64,000 nt of DNA from Tetrahymena thermophila SB210. Lineage: Eukaryota; Ciliophora; Oligohymenophorea; Hymenostomatida; Tetrahymenidae. The notes under the pieces are model-generated. The model saw only the letters and a program-made list of their open reading frames with translations. It was not told where the DNA came from and searched no databases. Below, one piece after another: positions 49,401 through 63,700 of the stretch. Positions within the stretch are counted from its first letter, which is position 1. Each line of letters starts with the position of its first letter. Location of the stretch: NCBI RefSeq assembly GCF_000189635.1, contig NW_002476044.1, forward strand, positions 24,425 to 88,424, read 5' to 3'. Both the position numbers and the translations under genes were made by a program.

Positions 49401-51898
49401 ATGAATGATCATTTCGGTATCGGAGCCTTTTTGGTTGTTTTGATTATAATTATATAGTCAATTATAGGTAGTTATTTTTCTTAGAAAAATTTTAGATATT
49501 TCCATGAAATTGGAATAGCAATAGTGCTTGGAATGATAGTATCGGCCTTTGCTTATTATGCATTAGATTATTAGGTCAAGCTAGAAAAAAAAATGTTTAT
49601 TTATGTTTTTCTTCCTGCAATTGTATTTGCTGAGGGTTATTCTTTGAAAAAGAAAATATTTTTCCATAATATGACATATATCTTAATTTATGGATTCTTA
49701 GGGACCATTATTACTTTTATTTTCCTAGTTGTTTCCATAAATTATCTCTCTAACAACGACTTAATTACAATTGAAAGGTATTTATATATATATTTTAGAT
49801 TTAAATTTAATCCATATCAAAAAGTAAATAAACTAATTCTTATTTATAATTAATTAATAGAAGAAATAGAGATATACTTAATGGTCCTCTTGCAGGGACT
49901 GATCTATATCTAAATACAAAAGAAATCATCTTGTTTAGTGCAGCACTGAGTTCCAAAGATTCTTTCTTAGCATCAACAATGGTCAGTCATCATGCGTTCC
50001 CAACTTTGTTTCATGTTATTTTTGGTGAAGGTATAATGAACGATGCTACTTCTTTGATTCTATTTGATAGTTTTGAAACTCTAATTGAAGATGAGTCCAA
50101 TTTTAATTGGAAAACTATTCCAAGCGTTTTCAAAGTATTTATAATCAGCCTTAGTTTAAGGTAAAAATTTAATTTCTTGAATTTTCTTAGATTTATAAAC
50201 AAGCTTCTTCAAATAATTTATTAATAAAGTAAATAATTAAGTAAGTAATTAAGTAAGCAATATACTTTTTAATTGTGCCAAATTAAAAAAAAATTATATT
50301 TTTAGTTTAAATAATCAAACAACTATTTATTTTTCATTCTAATATTGATCATCCATCACATTAAATTAAAAAATAAAAATTGTATAAATAATTTTAGCTT
50401 CTAAATTTAAAAAAGAACTCAATATAAATAGTCTAATTAATTATTTTATTTGTAAAATAAAAGTGTAGTTTCTGGGATGTTTTTTGGGATACTTGGCACG
50501 CTTCTTTTGAAATATTTAAGATTTCTAAATTAAACAGTTATACATGAAATCTTGATAATTTTTATGTGCAGCTATTCTGGTTATTGCATAATTGAATACT
50601 TCAATTTATCAGGTATTATTTCTTTACTTGTTAGTGGGTTTATCATTGGCTATTATGGATTCCATAATCTCTCAGATAAGGCAAAAATATGTGCAAATGT
50701 TACCTTTCAAACTATTTCTTGTGGTGCTGAAAATTTTTTGTTCGCTTTTGTTGGTTTCACAACTTTTTCATTCTATAGAAACGCATGGAGCTTTTCATTA
50801 ATTGGTTGGATTGTACTTATTTTAATAGTAAGCAGAATTTTTTAAGTCTTTGTGATGAGCGCGATTTTCAGTTTGTTTTACAGAAAAAAACCATTTTTAA
50901 TGAAATTTAGAGAACAAGTAGTAATTTGCTTTACAGGTATCAGTAGAGGTATCCTTGGCTTTATCTTGATGGAAGAAATTGAATCTGAAGGGTTTTAAGA
51001 TTTACTTAATAGCACAATGATAGGAGTGCTCATTACCACAACTTTGCTTTTTGGTTTAATTAATCCAAAGCTCATCGATTGTGTGTTACCTCCTCCAAAA
51101 CACAATGATCATGAAAATGAAAGTTAAGCTAGTAATAAGCACGAGAATGAAAATAAAAATCCTAAATAAAATCACAAAGATATAGAAAATTAAAATGTAA
51201 CTCAAGTTCGTACATAAAATAAGGCCTAAACTGAGATAATATCTCCTTAAAAATTCGAAAATGTGTAAATTAGGAAAATTTAGACTTAATAAATAAACAA
51301 AAACACTGAATCTAGTGAAAATAATTAACAAACAGAAGAAAATTTATCAGATAAAGATTACTTTGTAGTAAAGAAACAAAAGATAGAGGCGTTATTAGTT
51401 GATGTTTATGATGAAAAGCTATTTGGATCAAAAATTTAGTTTAAATTTAGCAGATTTAATGAAAAGTATTTGAAGCCTTTCTTAGTCAGAGATTATTAAT
51501 CTAAATTAGATGAGTTCATCATAGCTAATAGAATGTTAAGAGAAGATAGAATTTAGCTAACAAGGCCACTAGGCTAAAATAAAAATTCCTAATTCATTAC
51601 AAAAAGTTTATAAAAGATAAAGACTGTTTTATAACTTGCACAATCATAGAAATTAGTATAAGTCGAAAACATAAAAAAATCTTAAATATTGTAAGATTAA
51701 GAACCTTAAAAAATGAATTTAAATAACTAAGAATAGCCCCAACCAACTTAAGAAACAATGAAATTAAAGCCTCATCAAACTGAATAAAAAAATAATGTCG
51801 ATATTGAATAAATTAATTTTCAAAATTAAAATTTAAAGAGAAAATCTGAAAGTATCAATTTATAATAAGAAATATAAAACAAATAATCAAAGGATTGA
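49401..51898 (+). CDS. Na+/H+ exchanger (CPA1 family), array copy 5
   Basis: Exons 49401-49777, 49861-50160 and 50464-51898 (introns 83 and 303 nt) give 703 aa with TGA at 51896-51898. Landmarks are FLPAIVFAEGYSLKKK, SSKDSFLASTMVSHHAFP, FGEGIMNDATSLILFDSF and FTGISRGILGFILME. The start of exon 3 (VVSGMFFGILGTLLLKYL) has Gly where the others have Cys. The tail starts PPPKHNDHENESQ, followed by a Lys/Gln-rich linker with KHENENKN. It carries the same shared block as the other copies (YLKPFLVRDYQSKLDEF, NRMLREDRIQL). It lies between the two PAS genes, and its upstream 800 bases are collinear with those of copy 4. It appears intact. Confidence 0.9.
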
Positions 51899-53580
51899 AG
51901 ATTTATTTTATTATAAAAATAAAAAATAAATAAAAATATTTCTCTCAATTATCAAAATTTATTTTTACTAACATTACTAAAATCATTTTTTTATTGTTTT
52001 TTTTTTTTTGGCTTAAGTGTATATTTTATTGTTTTACTTAAAAAAAATAATTATTATTTTTAGTTAAATAAACTTTTGATAAATTAATTTTCAAAACGAA
52101 ATAAATAAATACTTTTAATAGTGTTAAAAGATAGCTAATCAATAATAAGTCTTTTATAAAAGTGATTATTTAATTAATTCAAAAAATTTTTCAAAAAATA
52201 TTTGATAATAATCTTTTTTTAAATAGGCGTTTTATTCTGAATAATTATTCTACCACCATTTCCCTTAATATCAAAAATATTACTTTTCAAAGCAGCAAAA
52301 TAAGATTATTTTTTTATGTGTATGAATTTTCTTTTAATTTTTTTTACTAACAAATTATTTATGATATTTTATAAAAAAATATTATCAAATTAATTATTTT
52401 AATAATTTTTGGAATTGAGATTTAAAGTAGTAATTAATTTTAGTTTTTAGCGAAAATTAAAATTATAAGACTTTAATCAATTAAGAAAGGATGCAATCAG
52501 TATATGGAGTAATTAATGCTTTGGATTCTGACTATAACATAATAAAATTAATTTGCAGATAAAATATTTTCTATTTTATAATTTAAGTATACAGTATAAA
52601 AGCAATTAATAATATTTCTATGATAATATACCATACTACCTCAAATTTTGTAAGGTTTTTTAGTGAAAGAAATAGATAGAATTTTATATTATTCAATCAA
52701 TTATTTTTATTTAATACATTTTAATAGTATTTTATTAAATACCCTCTCAAAGTGAAAATAAATATTTTTAAAATAATATTAATTAATTGTAAATAAATTA
52801 ATAAATTTTTTTTTTGAAAGTGGTTATTGATTATTACAAATAATTAAAAAATATGAGATAATGGTTTTTTTTTTAAATATATTTTCATTCACTCATATTC
52901 TAAATAATTAATCTACCACTAAATTTAACTTTAATTAATATTTGATCTAAAATTTAAGCATGCTACAAAAAGTTTAACATAAAAAAAATAATTTTATATC
53001 TTTTAACTATAATAAATATTAATAAGGCTAAAAAAACTTTATTAAAATATTATTTATTTTTTAAAGATCAAAAATACTTTTAATTTATGAATTTTCAACA
53101 AATCAAGTGCTGAATTTATGTGATTAAATATTATTATATGTAAATGATTTTTAAAGAAATAAATTATAATGATTCCTACCATTGATATTTAGATATAGCG
53201 ATTAATTGCTTATATTTTTAGTTTTTACTAAGCATTAAAAAATTGTATGAATACTAAGAAAATTTTAGTATATTAAGAGAGGATGGAAAAATTATAAGAA
53301 GGAGTGTTTTGGATTCTAGTTAAAATCTAATAAAATTTAAATAGCATATAGATTTTTTTCTATTGTGAAATTTATGTAAAAAATTATAGATCCAGTATAA
53401 AATCAACCAACATTATTTTTATGATTATAAAATAAATCTGATTGATTAAATTATGTTTCGCTAAATCAATATAGATTGATTACAAACTAATCTAAAAAAT
53501 AATAAATCATAAAAAAGTTTATTATTTATTTAAGAAATATAAATAGTAGGTAGAAAACAAAACAACATATAACAAAATAA
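51899..53580. other. Spacer between exchanger copies 5 and 6, with an imperfect direct repeat
   Basis: No gene. Segments 52480-52627 and 53272-53428 resemble each other (TTAAGA.AGGATG at the start, TTTGGATTCT, CAGTATAAAA, and a TTTCTATGAT / TTTTTATGAT end), about 790 bp apart. The second lies 150 bp upstream of copy 6. Confidence 0.5.
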
Positions 53581-56013
53581 ATGAACGATAGTTTTGGTAT
53601 TGGAGCATTTCTTGTAGTATTGATTATTATCATACAATCAATTTTAGGTAGCTACTTTTCTCAGAAGAATGTTAGGTACTTCCATGAAACAGGAATTGCT
53701 ATAGTCCTTGGGATGGTTGTGTCTATTTTTGCTTACTATGCTTTAGACTACCAAGTCAAGTTAGAAAAAAGAATTTTTGTTTACATTTTCCTTCCAGCAA
53801 TAGTATTTGCTGAGGGATATTCTTTAAAAAAGAAAATATTTTTCAACAACATGACTTACATTTTGATTTATGGATTCTTAGGAACCATTATTACATTTAG
53901 TTTCCTGGTTGTTTCCATGAACTTTCTCTGTAACAATGATTTGATAGTAATTGAAAGGTATTTAAACTTTTTAGTCTATATATTTTAAAAATAATTTTAT
54001 TTAAAAGAGGGAATAAAAATTTAATCGATGATCCTAATGTAGGTACTGATCCTAAGCTAAATTCAAAAGAAATCATTTTATTTAGTGCAGCTTTAAGCTC
54101 TAAAGATTCTTTTTTAGCTTCAACAATGATCAACCATCATGCATACCCTACTTTGTTTCATATTGTCTTTGGTGAAGGTATAATGAACGATGCGACTTCT
54201 TTAATTCTCTTTGAAAGTTTTGAATCTCTAATAGAACATGAATCAAATTTTACTTGGAGTACTGTTCCTAATGTTATAGTTGTATTCTTGATCAGTCTTA
54301 GTTTAAGGTAAACATTATTTACTACTTATTATGAAATTTGTTTTTTATTTATTGCTACTTATCTATCTATCGATCTATCTATTTCTTATTATTTTATATT
54401 GTATTTACTTTAAAATTAATGGAATAAAATTTGGATGACAATAAATCAATTAATGATCCTAAAAATAAATATATCTAATTTTAATAAAGCAAATATAAAA
54501 ATAGTTCGAACTATCAAATTTAATTCTACTTCTAAAAAATCATTTATTTATTTAAAATTAATCTAATATTAATAATACAAACAGTATACTATCTGGGACA
54601 TTTTTTGGTATATTATGCACACTCATTCTGAAGCATATGCCATTTTTAAATTAAACAGTCATTCATGAGATTTTGATAATTTTTATGTGCAGCTATTCTG
54701 GTTATTGTATAATTGAATACTTCAATTTATCAGGTATTATTTCTCTGCTTATCAGTGGATTTATTATTGGTTACTATGGGTTCCATAATATGTCTGACAA
54801 AGCTAAAATCTGTGCAAATGTTACTTTTCAAACTATTTCTTGTGGTGCTGAAAACTTTTTATTTGCTTTTGTTGGTTTCACAACTTTTTCTTTCTATAAA
54901 AATGCTTGGAGCTTTTCACTAATTGGTTGGATATTACTTATTTTATTAGTAAGCAGATTATTTTAAGTATTTGTGATGAGTGCTATTTTCAGATTGTTTT
55001 ACCGAAAAACACCATTTTTAGTTAAACTAAGAGAATAAGTAGTAATATGCTTCACAGGTATGAGCAGAGGTATCCTTGGCTTTATATTGATGGACTAAGT
55101 AGAATCAGAAGAATACAAAGATCTACTAAATAGTACTATGATAGGAGTACTCATTATAACAACGTTGCTATTTGGTTTAATTAATCCAAAGCTTATTGAT
55201 TGTGTGTTACCTCCTCCGAAGCATCATGAAAACGAGAGTCACGTTGATCATGAACATAAATATGCGTTAGAATCTAATTCAAAGAAAGAAACTCAAAATC
55301 AAAATGAAAATTAATAAAAAATAGAAGTTTATAAATTAAGTAGAGCTTAGACTGAAAAACCTCTACCGATAAAATGTGAAGATATTTAGATGCGCAAGAT
55401 TTAAACAGAAAAAGTAAACAAATTAGCAGAAAATATTTATAATAATCTACAAACAGAAGATAATATTTCAGATACAGATTACTTCATATTAAAGAAGTAA
55501 AAGATAGAAATTGTGTTAAGCAATTAATATGATGAAAAGTTATTTATATCTAAAATATACTTCAATTTTAGTAGAATTAACGAGAAATATTTAAAACCTT
55601 TCTTGATAAGAGACTACAAATCTAAATTAGATGAATTTATTATATCTAATAGAATGCTTAAAGAAGATAGAATTTAGTTAACCAGACCTATGGGTTAGAA
55701 TAAAAACTAAGTATTTATATAAAACAGTTTAAAAAAGTTAAAAACTGCAATAAAAATGGCTGAATCATAAAGACATGCAATCGAAAGTAAAAGAAGCTCT
55801 TAAATTAATCACCAACCTGAGCTATTAAATTTAAAAGATAGAGAATAGCTGTACACAGATATTGAAATTAATTAGCATTAGGTCAATACTGAACCTTAAG
55901 AAAATAATGACAAAGAATAATAATAGTACATGTATACCTAATATTCAAATGATGAGAAATAGAATTTAAATTTATAATAAGAAATATTTAATAAATAATT
56001 AAAAAAAGAATGA
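53581..56013 (+). CDS. Na+/H+ exchanger (CPA1 family), array copy 6
   Basis: Exons 53581-53957, 54008-54307 and 54585-56013 (introns 50 and 277 nt) give 701 aa with TGA at 56011-56013. Asp159 lies in SSKDSF, the position of the conserved Asp of the usual A(T/V)DPV motif. Asn186-Asp187 lie in FGEGIMNDATSLILF, and Arg387 in FTGMSRGILGFILMD. The tail starts PPPKHHENESH with a His-rich run (VDHEHKY). Its linker differs from copies 3-5 (VYKLSRAQTEKPLP), and it ends in the shared block (YLKPFLIRDYKSKLDEF, NRMLKEDRIQL). The pseudogene at 39221-40440 is its closest relative. It stands 1.8 kb upstream of PAS gene 2 in the same direction, so the two may be co-inherited as a unit; separate promoters are likely. 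Confidence 0.9.
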
Positions 56014-57780
56014 ATTACATTTAAATAATATATATCATTCTAATCCCTTAATTGAAAATAAATAAATAGATATTTCAAAAATCTTATTAATTTTAAATTA
56101 ATGTTTGACTTATGTTTTCTTCATAAAAAAAGGTAATAAATTTATTTTAATTCATCATTAAAAAAAGTAAAATTTTTTATAATTTGAGTCTTATTTATTT
56201 TTTCTTTTATTTTTAAAATATTAATTATGATACTTCTATTTTCAATCTAATTTTGTTAGATCTCATAGTACTAATTAACAAATCTTCTATTCTAATTTTT
56301 GAAAAATTAAATAATTCTACAATCTTAATAGTAATACTATACTAACTAGTTTATAAAATTTAGCTAAAATATATATATAAATCGTTCGTTAAACTAATAA
56401 AACTTCTTTTATTAAGTTATAATTATTTAATATTTAGTTCATTACATAGAACAATAATTTTAGATATTTAAAAAAAAATTTTTTTGTAAATTATAGCTAA
56501 TAAATAATTAAAATATCTAAAATAGCTTATCATAGAATTGATTTTAATTTAATCAAACTAAAAATGTTTGTTTGTTTAAATAGACTATAATTTCAAAAAA
56601 TGTTTATTCAAATTTAAAATATTCAGAAAATATTGTAAATTAGTTTGTCTATATCCATCCATCTATCTATTAAAAATAAATATGACTAACTAAAAATTTA
56701 AGAAATTTAAATGTAAGACAGTGTAATTTAATTTTTTATCTTAATTTATGAAATTAAAAATAAGAAAGTAAATTATATTTTAAGGATAATTAAAACAAAC
56801 AAATAAACAAACAATAATTTTTCTTAAAAAATAATTAAATCAGTATTTTTAGAAAATAAATAAATAAATAAATTATCTATCGTTTGTCTTTTCTTACAAC
56901 TATTTACTATTTTAAACTATTTTAAATAATGAAAATATTAGAAATCATTGAAATATTATTAATTTTGATTTGTAGACTAGTCATAGAACGAATATATTTT
57001 GAAAATTAGTGTAAAAAGAATTGGATTTTTCAATTAGATCTATAGCTCTTTTAGAAATTAACTCTTTTAGCTTTTTAATTGTAAGGATTGATTAATTTTC
57101 TAGTAAGTAACTACTTTATTTATTTGGAGAAAGATATATAAAAAATAGAAATTCACTTGCTATAAAATTAATTAAAATGTGATTTAATTAAACTAAATTA
57201 TCCACTTAAAATTAGGCGAAAGTAAAAGCCACAAATTTAGATATATATATATATATATCTTTCTTTATTATTTTTATAAATTAAGTAAGATCTTAATGAT
57301 GAAAAGATAAATATTTGCACTCTATTAGCATGTAAAAGTTTCATTATTTTCAATAATTTTTTTGCGTGGTAACTAATTATTCAAACTTAAATATTAAAAT
57401 TTTGGAGGAAGGTTTTTAAATATTTTGCTATTGTTTGGAAATTAGTTTTCATTACATTACTTTAAAAAAATCTTATTTAGCTTATAGTAAATTTTTCAGT
57501 CCTAAAAGATTAATTATTCGCTCTATTCAAGTTCTTTAATTTAATTTTTTAAAAATATCAAGAAATTACTAAATATAGATTAGTATTAGGATCTATTTAT
57601 TTTGATATAAATAAATAAACAAATAAATAAATAGATCCATGCATACATGAATTATTTAATTATAAAATACACTATATCTTAATCTTATTAATAATTAGAT
57701 GATATTTATTTAAAATACAGTAATCTAAAAAACAAAACAATATTTAATTAAACACTAAGAAGTTTAATTCATAGGTTGAA
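56014..57780. other. Spacer between exchanger copy 6 and PAS gene 2
   Basis: No gene. The right-hand kilobase is collinear with the spacer before PAS gene 1. It contains short simple repeats (for example AT repeats near 57241) and the presumed promoter of PAS gene 2. Confidence 0.6.
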
Positions 57781-60700
57781 ATGAAATTAAAAAGAGGAAT
57801 TTTATCTTTAATTGGCTACTTTTCTAGAAAGTTTTATACTCTAAATTATCATTAAATTATTAGAGGATATGAAAGAGGTTAGTTTATTAGTTTATTTTTA
57901 CTTTTAGGAAAAGGAATCCTCTTTCTTTTGCTTGGTATCTACAATTCAGATTATGTTAACATATCATCAGTTGATTATAATTTAATAGCTTTAAGCTAAA
58001 ATGATTACTTAAATTAATGGTAAACATACACTTACGCAGATTTTATTTAGTATATTAGCTTAGCATTGAATTTAATTCTAATTATTTATTTGGTTAGCTG
58101 CTATTTCGACTTCATTGCGTTTGGTTATAAATCAATGATCCAACCTGCTGTAAAAAGATCCTTTCCACAAAATAGCAGCATTGATATAGATGAAGATGAA
58201 TTTATTACAAAGCTAAATAAAAAAATGTAGCTGAAAATCTATGAAATAATGGGCCTTTACATTTCAATATATTAGTTTTTATTATCAACAGCAATCTTGT
58301 ATTATAGCTTAGTTCTGATAGAGCATCCATTAGCACCTATCAATCTTTTGATAACATTAATTTCTGGTAAATGCTAATTATACGATTGGTTAATTTCAAT
58401 GATTAAATGCAATATAATATTATTTCTTTTTATTAAGATTAATCTTGTTAAAAAGTAGAATATCATATTTGCTTACTTAGTTAACGTTGTTATATCAATT
58501 TTTAATTAAGAACTCTTTCTCAATTTATTTAAAAACATTTCAAAATTTAGCTAAAAATTTCATTATGTTTTTTTATTTTTAATTGATAAGAATATGAATT
58601 TTTTTAGCTCTTTTTTTATTAATTTTTGAGATAATTAATTTATGCAAATTCTTTACATTACTTATTACTTTGCTAATTATATATTATTTTAAATTTAGGT
58701 ACTATAATAATTGATTCCGACTTTGATTATTCTATAAACTCAGACGATTGTATGAATAAGCCTTATAATCCATACAATGTTATTGTTTATTATCTTGACT
58801 TTCTGATTATGCTTTTAATCATAACTACAAATTTTAATTTAGATACTTTGCTTTTGGGAATTTATTTTCTTATAAATGGGTGGTTTTCTTTCCATATTTG
58901 CACTTTTTACAAGCTAGAAAGTAGATTCTGGAATACTTTCACTTATTTATATTGTGGTGCACTTTGCTTAACATTTTACATCTCTTTTGAAGTCTCATAT
59001 ATTTCTAGTGTACCTTCGTTGATGTTGGTTATTTATATACCTATTTTTTATAAGCTGACTTAATATTTTTGTAATTGGTAAGAGAAAACTCACAATGATC
59101 TCCTCAAAGATATTTTCGGAGAAAATAACAATATTAATTTGAGTAGTATAGATAGAATTATTAGGTTATAATTAATAAAAGATTTATAGAATTAAAAAGT
59201 TGATGATTCAGAGAAGATAAGTATTTATAGCTTTATCATCAAAAGGAAATAGCAATTTTAAAATGAACAAATTAACTAGCTATAAACCTAAACTAGTAAT
59301 TAACTTTCTTTAAAAATACTGATAAAAGAAATAGAAAATGGATAAAATGAAGATTAAAGTGTTTTGTAGTTTTTCAAAGAATAAATATAATCAATTTCAA
59401 ATAAAAAGAGTGAGGAAAATAATAGAATAGTCTTTTTGGTATATTTACTCGAGGTTATGAAATGCAATAAAGCCTATTTTCTTGAATTTTAACAAATAAG
59501 AAAGGAAAATTTAGGTCTAAAGTAAGAATAAATTTTAATGACGGCTCATATTAAATTCTTATATAAAAGATAAATCTTATAATAAACATTAAAAATGCAA
59601 AATATTTTTGACTAGTAATTTTATAGAGTGCTCAATTACGAAGAAAAAATACAAAAAACCTTCTAAATCATGGACTAAGCAGTTTATTAGAAAGTAGAAT
59701 TTATTTCTCTTTTAAAAAATAAATAGATTGATGTTTTAAATTTGGTAAAAAAAGTTACTGAATTAAGAAAAATTTAGTTAAAAGTTAGAAATAACATAAA
59801 TGAGTTATCAATTATTAATAGCTCAAATAAAGATTTAGTTTCTTTGTAGATCTGCTACTTAGAAACTCTTTCCTTTCAAGAAAAAGATTTAATTATAGAT
59901 CTTGATCTGTCATATTTAAATGAAATTCACCTTTCTTAAATTGACACTCAGTTAATAAAATAAAAACTTAAAATAAGACAAGCTTATGCTAAACGTTTCT
60001 AAAATAAACAAATTGATGATTCCTATAATCCTTACTAGGATTTTAATCTTTTTAGCAAGTAGTCATGTGTTATTTATGCGTAAATAGAATAAAATTATAA
60101 TTTATCTATCAAGAAAGTATCTTCTTCCTTTTTACAAGTGTTTGGAATCACGTAATAAGATGCCTAAGATAAAAGAGTAGAAATTTTAATGCCTCCAAAT
60201 ACAAATTTGATTAATTAGCATAGATAATATATTGTAAGCTATTTTTAAAATTAAAATAACAATGTATGTTATTTGAAAAAAAAAAATCTATTTGGTTACT
60301 AACAGTAAGGCTTTATATTTCCCATTAAGGTTGATGTCCGTCTAAATTACAGTAACGGGTTGAATCAGATAGGGCTTACAGCTTATATCTAGCGCATTTA
60401 TGACGAAAATGATTATATTTTGTTCCAATCTGATTCTTTAAATGTGATTGGTGCAACTTAAAATATTTTGAAGAACGTCTTCTTAAAAAATAATATAGAA
60501 ATATAGAAATAATCAGATTTAGGTTAATTCTTTCCATTTTTATACAAATTAAAGCAGGATAAAAAAGCTAAACTATAACAATAATAAAAGGAATTTTAAG
60601 AAATCTAAGATTTTGAAACTAAAAAAGTTAATTCTTTGAAAGAATTATTATCTCAAAAGAGCATTAATTAAAAATATACCAAAATCTTAGATGAACATAA

Positions 60701-63700
60701 TTTTGAAAAGTTCAAACTACATAATTAAGAATATATGCTTATCATTTAAAATTTTTAATCTTCTAACCAAGTTAAAAATTAAGTTAAACTTTAAAATATA
60801 TCTTTCTCTTTAGTTGAAATAAGCATTAATGACTGCGAATATAAAGATGTTGATAACTTGTACTATATGAAAATATCTAAAATAAAACCTGTTCAACCGG
60901 AATTGAATTCATCTATAATTCTAAAGTATCTTAAGGAGTATTAAGAGTTTTATACTTAAGTTTTTACAAAAAATACTTTAGAAACTTTGTAAACAGAATT
61001 AGAATATAAGTTCTTAAAAATGGATTCTTTAGAAAAAAGCAATTTTAATTTTCAATTAAATTAACAAAATACTATTCAAAGTTAATTTAATTAAAACCAA
61101 CAAAATTGTTAAAAGTGCTTGGAAGAAAATAAATTTTCAGAAAATAAAAGCTAAGATTTTGATAATTCGAATGAAAACAATACATTAACCCCTACAAAAT
61201 CCAAATAATAAAGGATTAATACCATTAATAATAATTCTATTTATAAAATTTAAGAAGAAAACTCTCAACTAGCAACTAACAGTGAATAGAAAAGCCAAAT
61301 ATATCCTTAAAATAAATAAAATGATGCTTACCTGCAAGTAGAGATTCCTGACTAAAGTAACACCTATTATCATTCACCAAGAGATATTTTTAGCTAAAAT
61401 TTTAGAAGTTAGTAAGATTTCATTTCATTATAACAAATAAGAGATAGCTACAACGAAAATGAAGAAATAAAATACGGCATTCCTTTAACTTCTAATAGAA
61501 AAGAGACAAATAGAGAACTTTTAAGTGAAGTTAATCTCTATAGTTAAGCAAATATAAACTCCCCAAAATAAAATTTTGATGAAAATCTATTATTTTAAAA
61601 TGTAAAACAGGGTAACTTAAATAATAATGATAAAAACGGACAAATTTAAACAATTGTCAGTTTGAAATTAATTAATTAAGGAGGTTATAAAAATGAATAA
61701 ATATAAGTATAGCAGCTATAAAGTACTCAGGAGATTACTTCTTTAAAAATGATAGATAATGCTCACTAAATAAATTCTTAGCAGAGGTTTTATCAAGATT
61801 AAGATATTTTATCTTAGAATTTATTAAACGTCAATGAAACTAAGGAAACAACTTATAAATTTTAAATGAAGAAGATGAAAAAACGAAACAAATAAAGGAA
61901 CAAAGAAGACCAATTAGAAAATAACTCTTCTTCAGTTTCAAGAGAATCTTCTTCATCTACTAAAAAAAGATTAATTAAAACAATTAAAAAGTAGACCAGC
62001 TTATCTGCTATTAAGATCGTTATTTTATTCGGTGTGTTAACATACCTAGCACTAAGTATTCTTACAATTTAACAATATTTTAATTTCATAAATTCTGTTG
62101 ATTTTATGAATTAAAATCTGAATTCTCAAAATTGGCCTTTCGAAATATAAATCGTAATTAGTAGATCTCTTAAAAATTTGAATATAATACATACTGAAAG
62201 ATAAAATAATTTTACTTTTCCTTCTCAAGCAGATCATAATAAATTTGATGCTTAATTAATAAACTAATTGTAATAAAGCTAACAATAATTTATGTCCTTA
62301 ATATAAACTATGGATTAGAGTGTAAAGGGTAAAATGCTTTATGATAGAATCAGTGTTTATAATTCTTCCTTTTACGTAAATTAGATTTATAATCCAAGTA
62401 ACCTAACAAAGGCTCCTTCAAAAAGAACAACCTTTAATTTCGAATAAAAAAATTCATCCTTGCTATACTCCATCATTTTCATCAATTACTACATTTATTA
62501 ACAATCAATTAATCCTACTGGAAAGCTATAAGAGGTTTGCATTCTTCAAAACCTTTAAGATATCCTACTAGGCGTCAAAGACACCTAAAATTACTTTTAA
62601 AATTATCAAAGTTAACAAGTTAAACAGATTTAAGATTCGTTATCTCTTTAAATCGGAGTGATTTTGGCTATATCTGCTATATGTTTGTTAAGTAGTCTTC
62701 CTCTATATTCATATATTTAAAAGAGAAAAGATAAAACAATTCAACTCTTCTGCACTTTTCCTGTCAGTCAACTATAAAACATTATTATTAAAATAAGGTA
62801 ATCATATTACTAAAATAAAGTAATGAATCCTCATATAAAAAATATACCAATAGAAATTCAGATGCTCAATTATAAATCATAATAAGAATCTTAAAATCAC
62901 AAAAAATAAACCCTAAGCTAAATAACAAAATTACCACATTTTAGCTATTCTCTTTTGATAGCTATTTTCATCTCTTATATTTTATTATCCTTCTATCCTA
63001 TTTTCAACCGAATCTTCGTCTAAAAATATCTTGATAACTTGGATAATAATCTGATGATGCTTGGTAAATTTTTTAAACTTTAAACCAATATATAAATTTT
63101 TATATTATCTCAAATTTTTTCTTTTACTCCTTTTAAAGCAAATAAATATATTTAATAAAAAAATAAAATATTTTTAAAAACTTACTTTTTAATTTATTGA
63201 AATATTGAAAATAAAATAATTTATTTAACTTTTTTTTTTTTTTAAATAAAGAATATTTAAATACAGCCAGATCTTATATTATATACAGTTCAGGGATAAT
63301 TTCTTTTGGATTTGATATGAAGGTTTTTCCAAGTTCAAGGATAGTGTAACTGAGCGATTACATTCCCGAAATGTAATCTATTATGAGCTAAACAAATAGC
63401 CTTCTGACTAATCTAACAATTGTTTCTAATTAATTTAATCTTAATGGAAGGTAAAATCTTATTTAATAAATTTAAATATTAAATAAAATAATAAAAAATT
63501 AGATATAAATAGTAATAATTTGAAAATTTCTTTTTTCCTTTGTTTGAAGATGATATGTGCGATTTGATATCGAATAATCCTTACTATACTATCAATTCTA
63601 CTGTATTCAAACCATAATTATGTAAAACTATTTACAATGGTTTTCTCTAAAAAGGCTTAAAGCTATCCATAAAGTAGTTTAGCTAAAAACTACAAGAACT

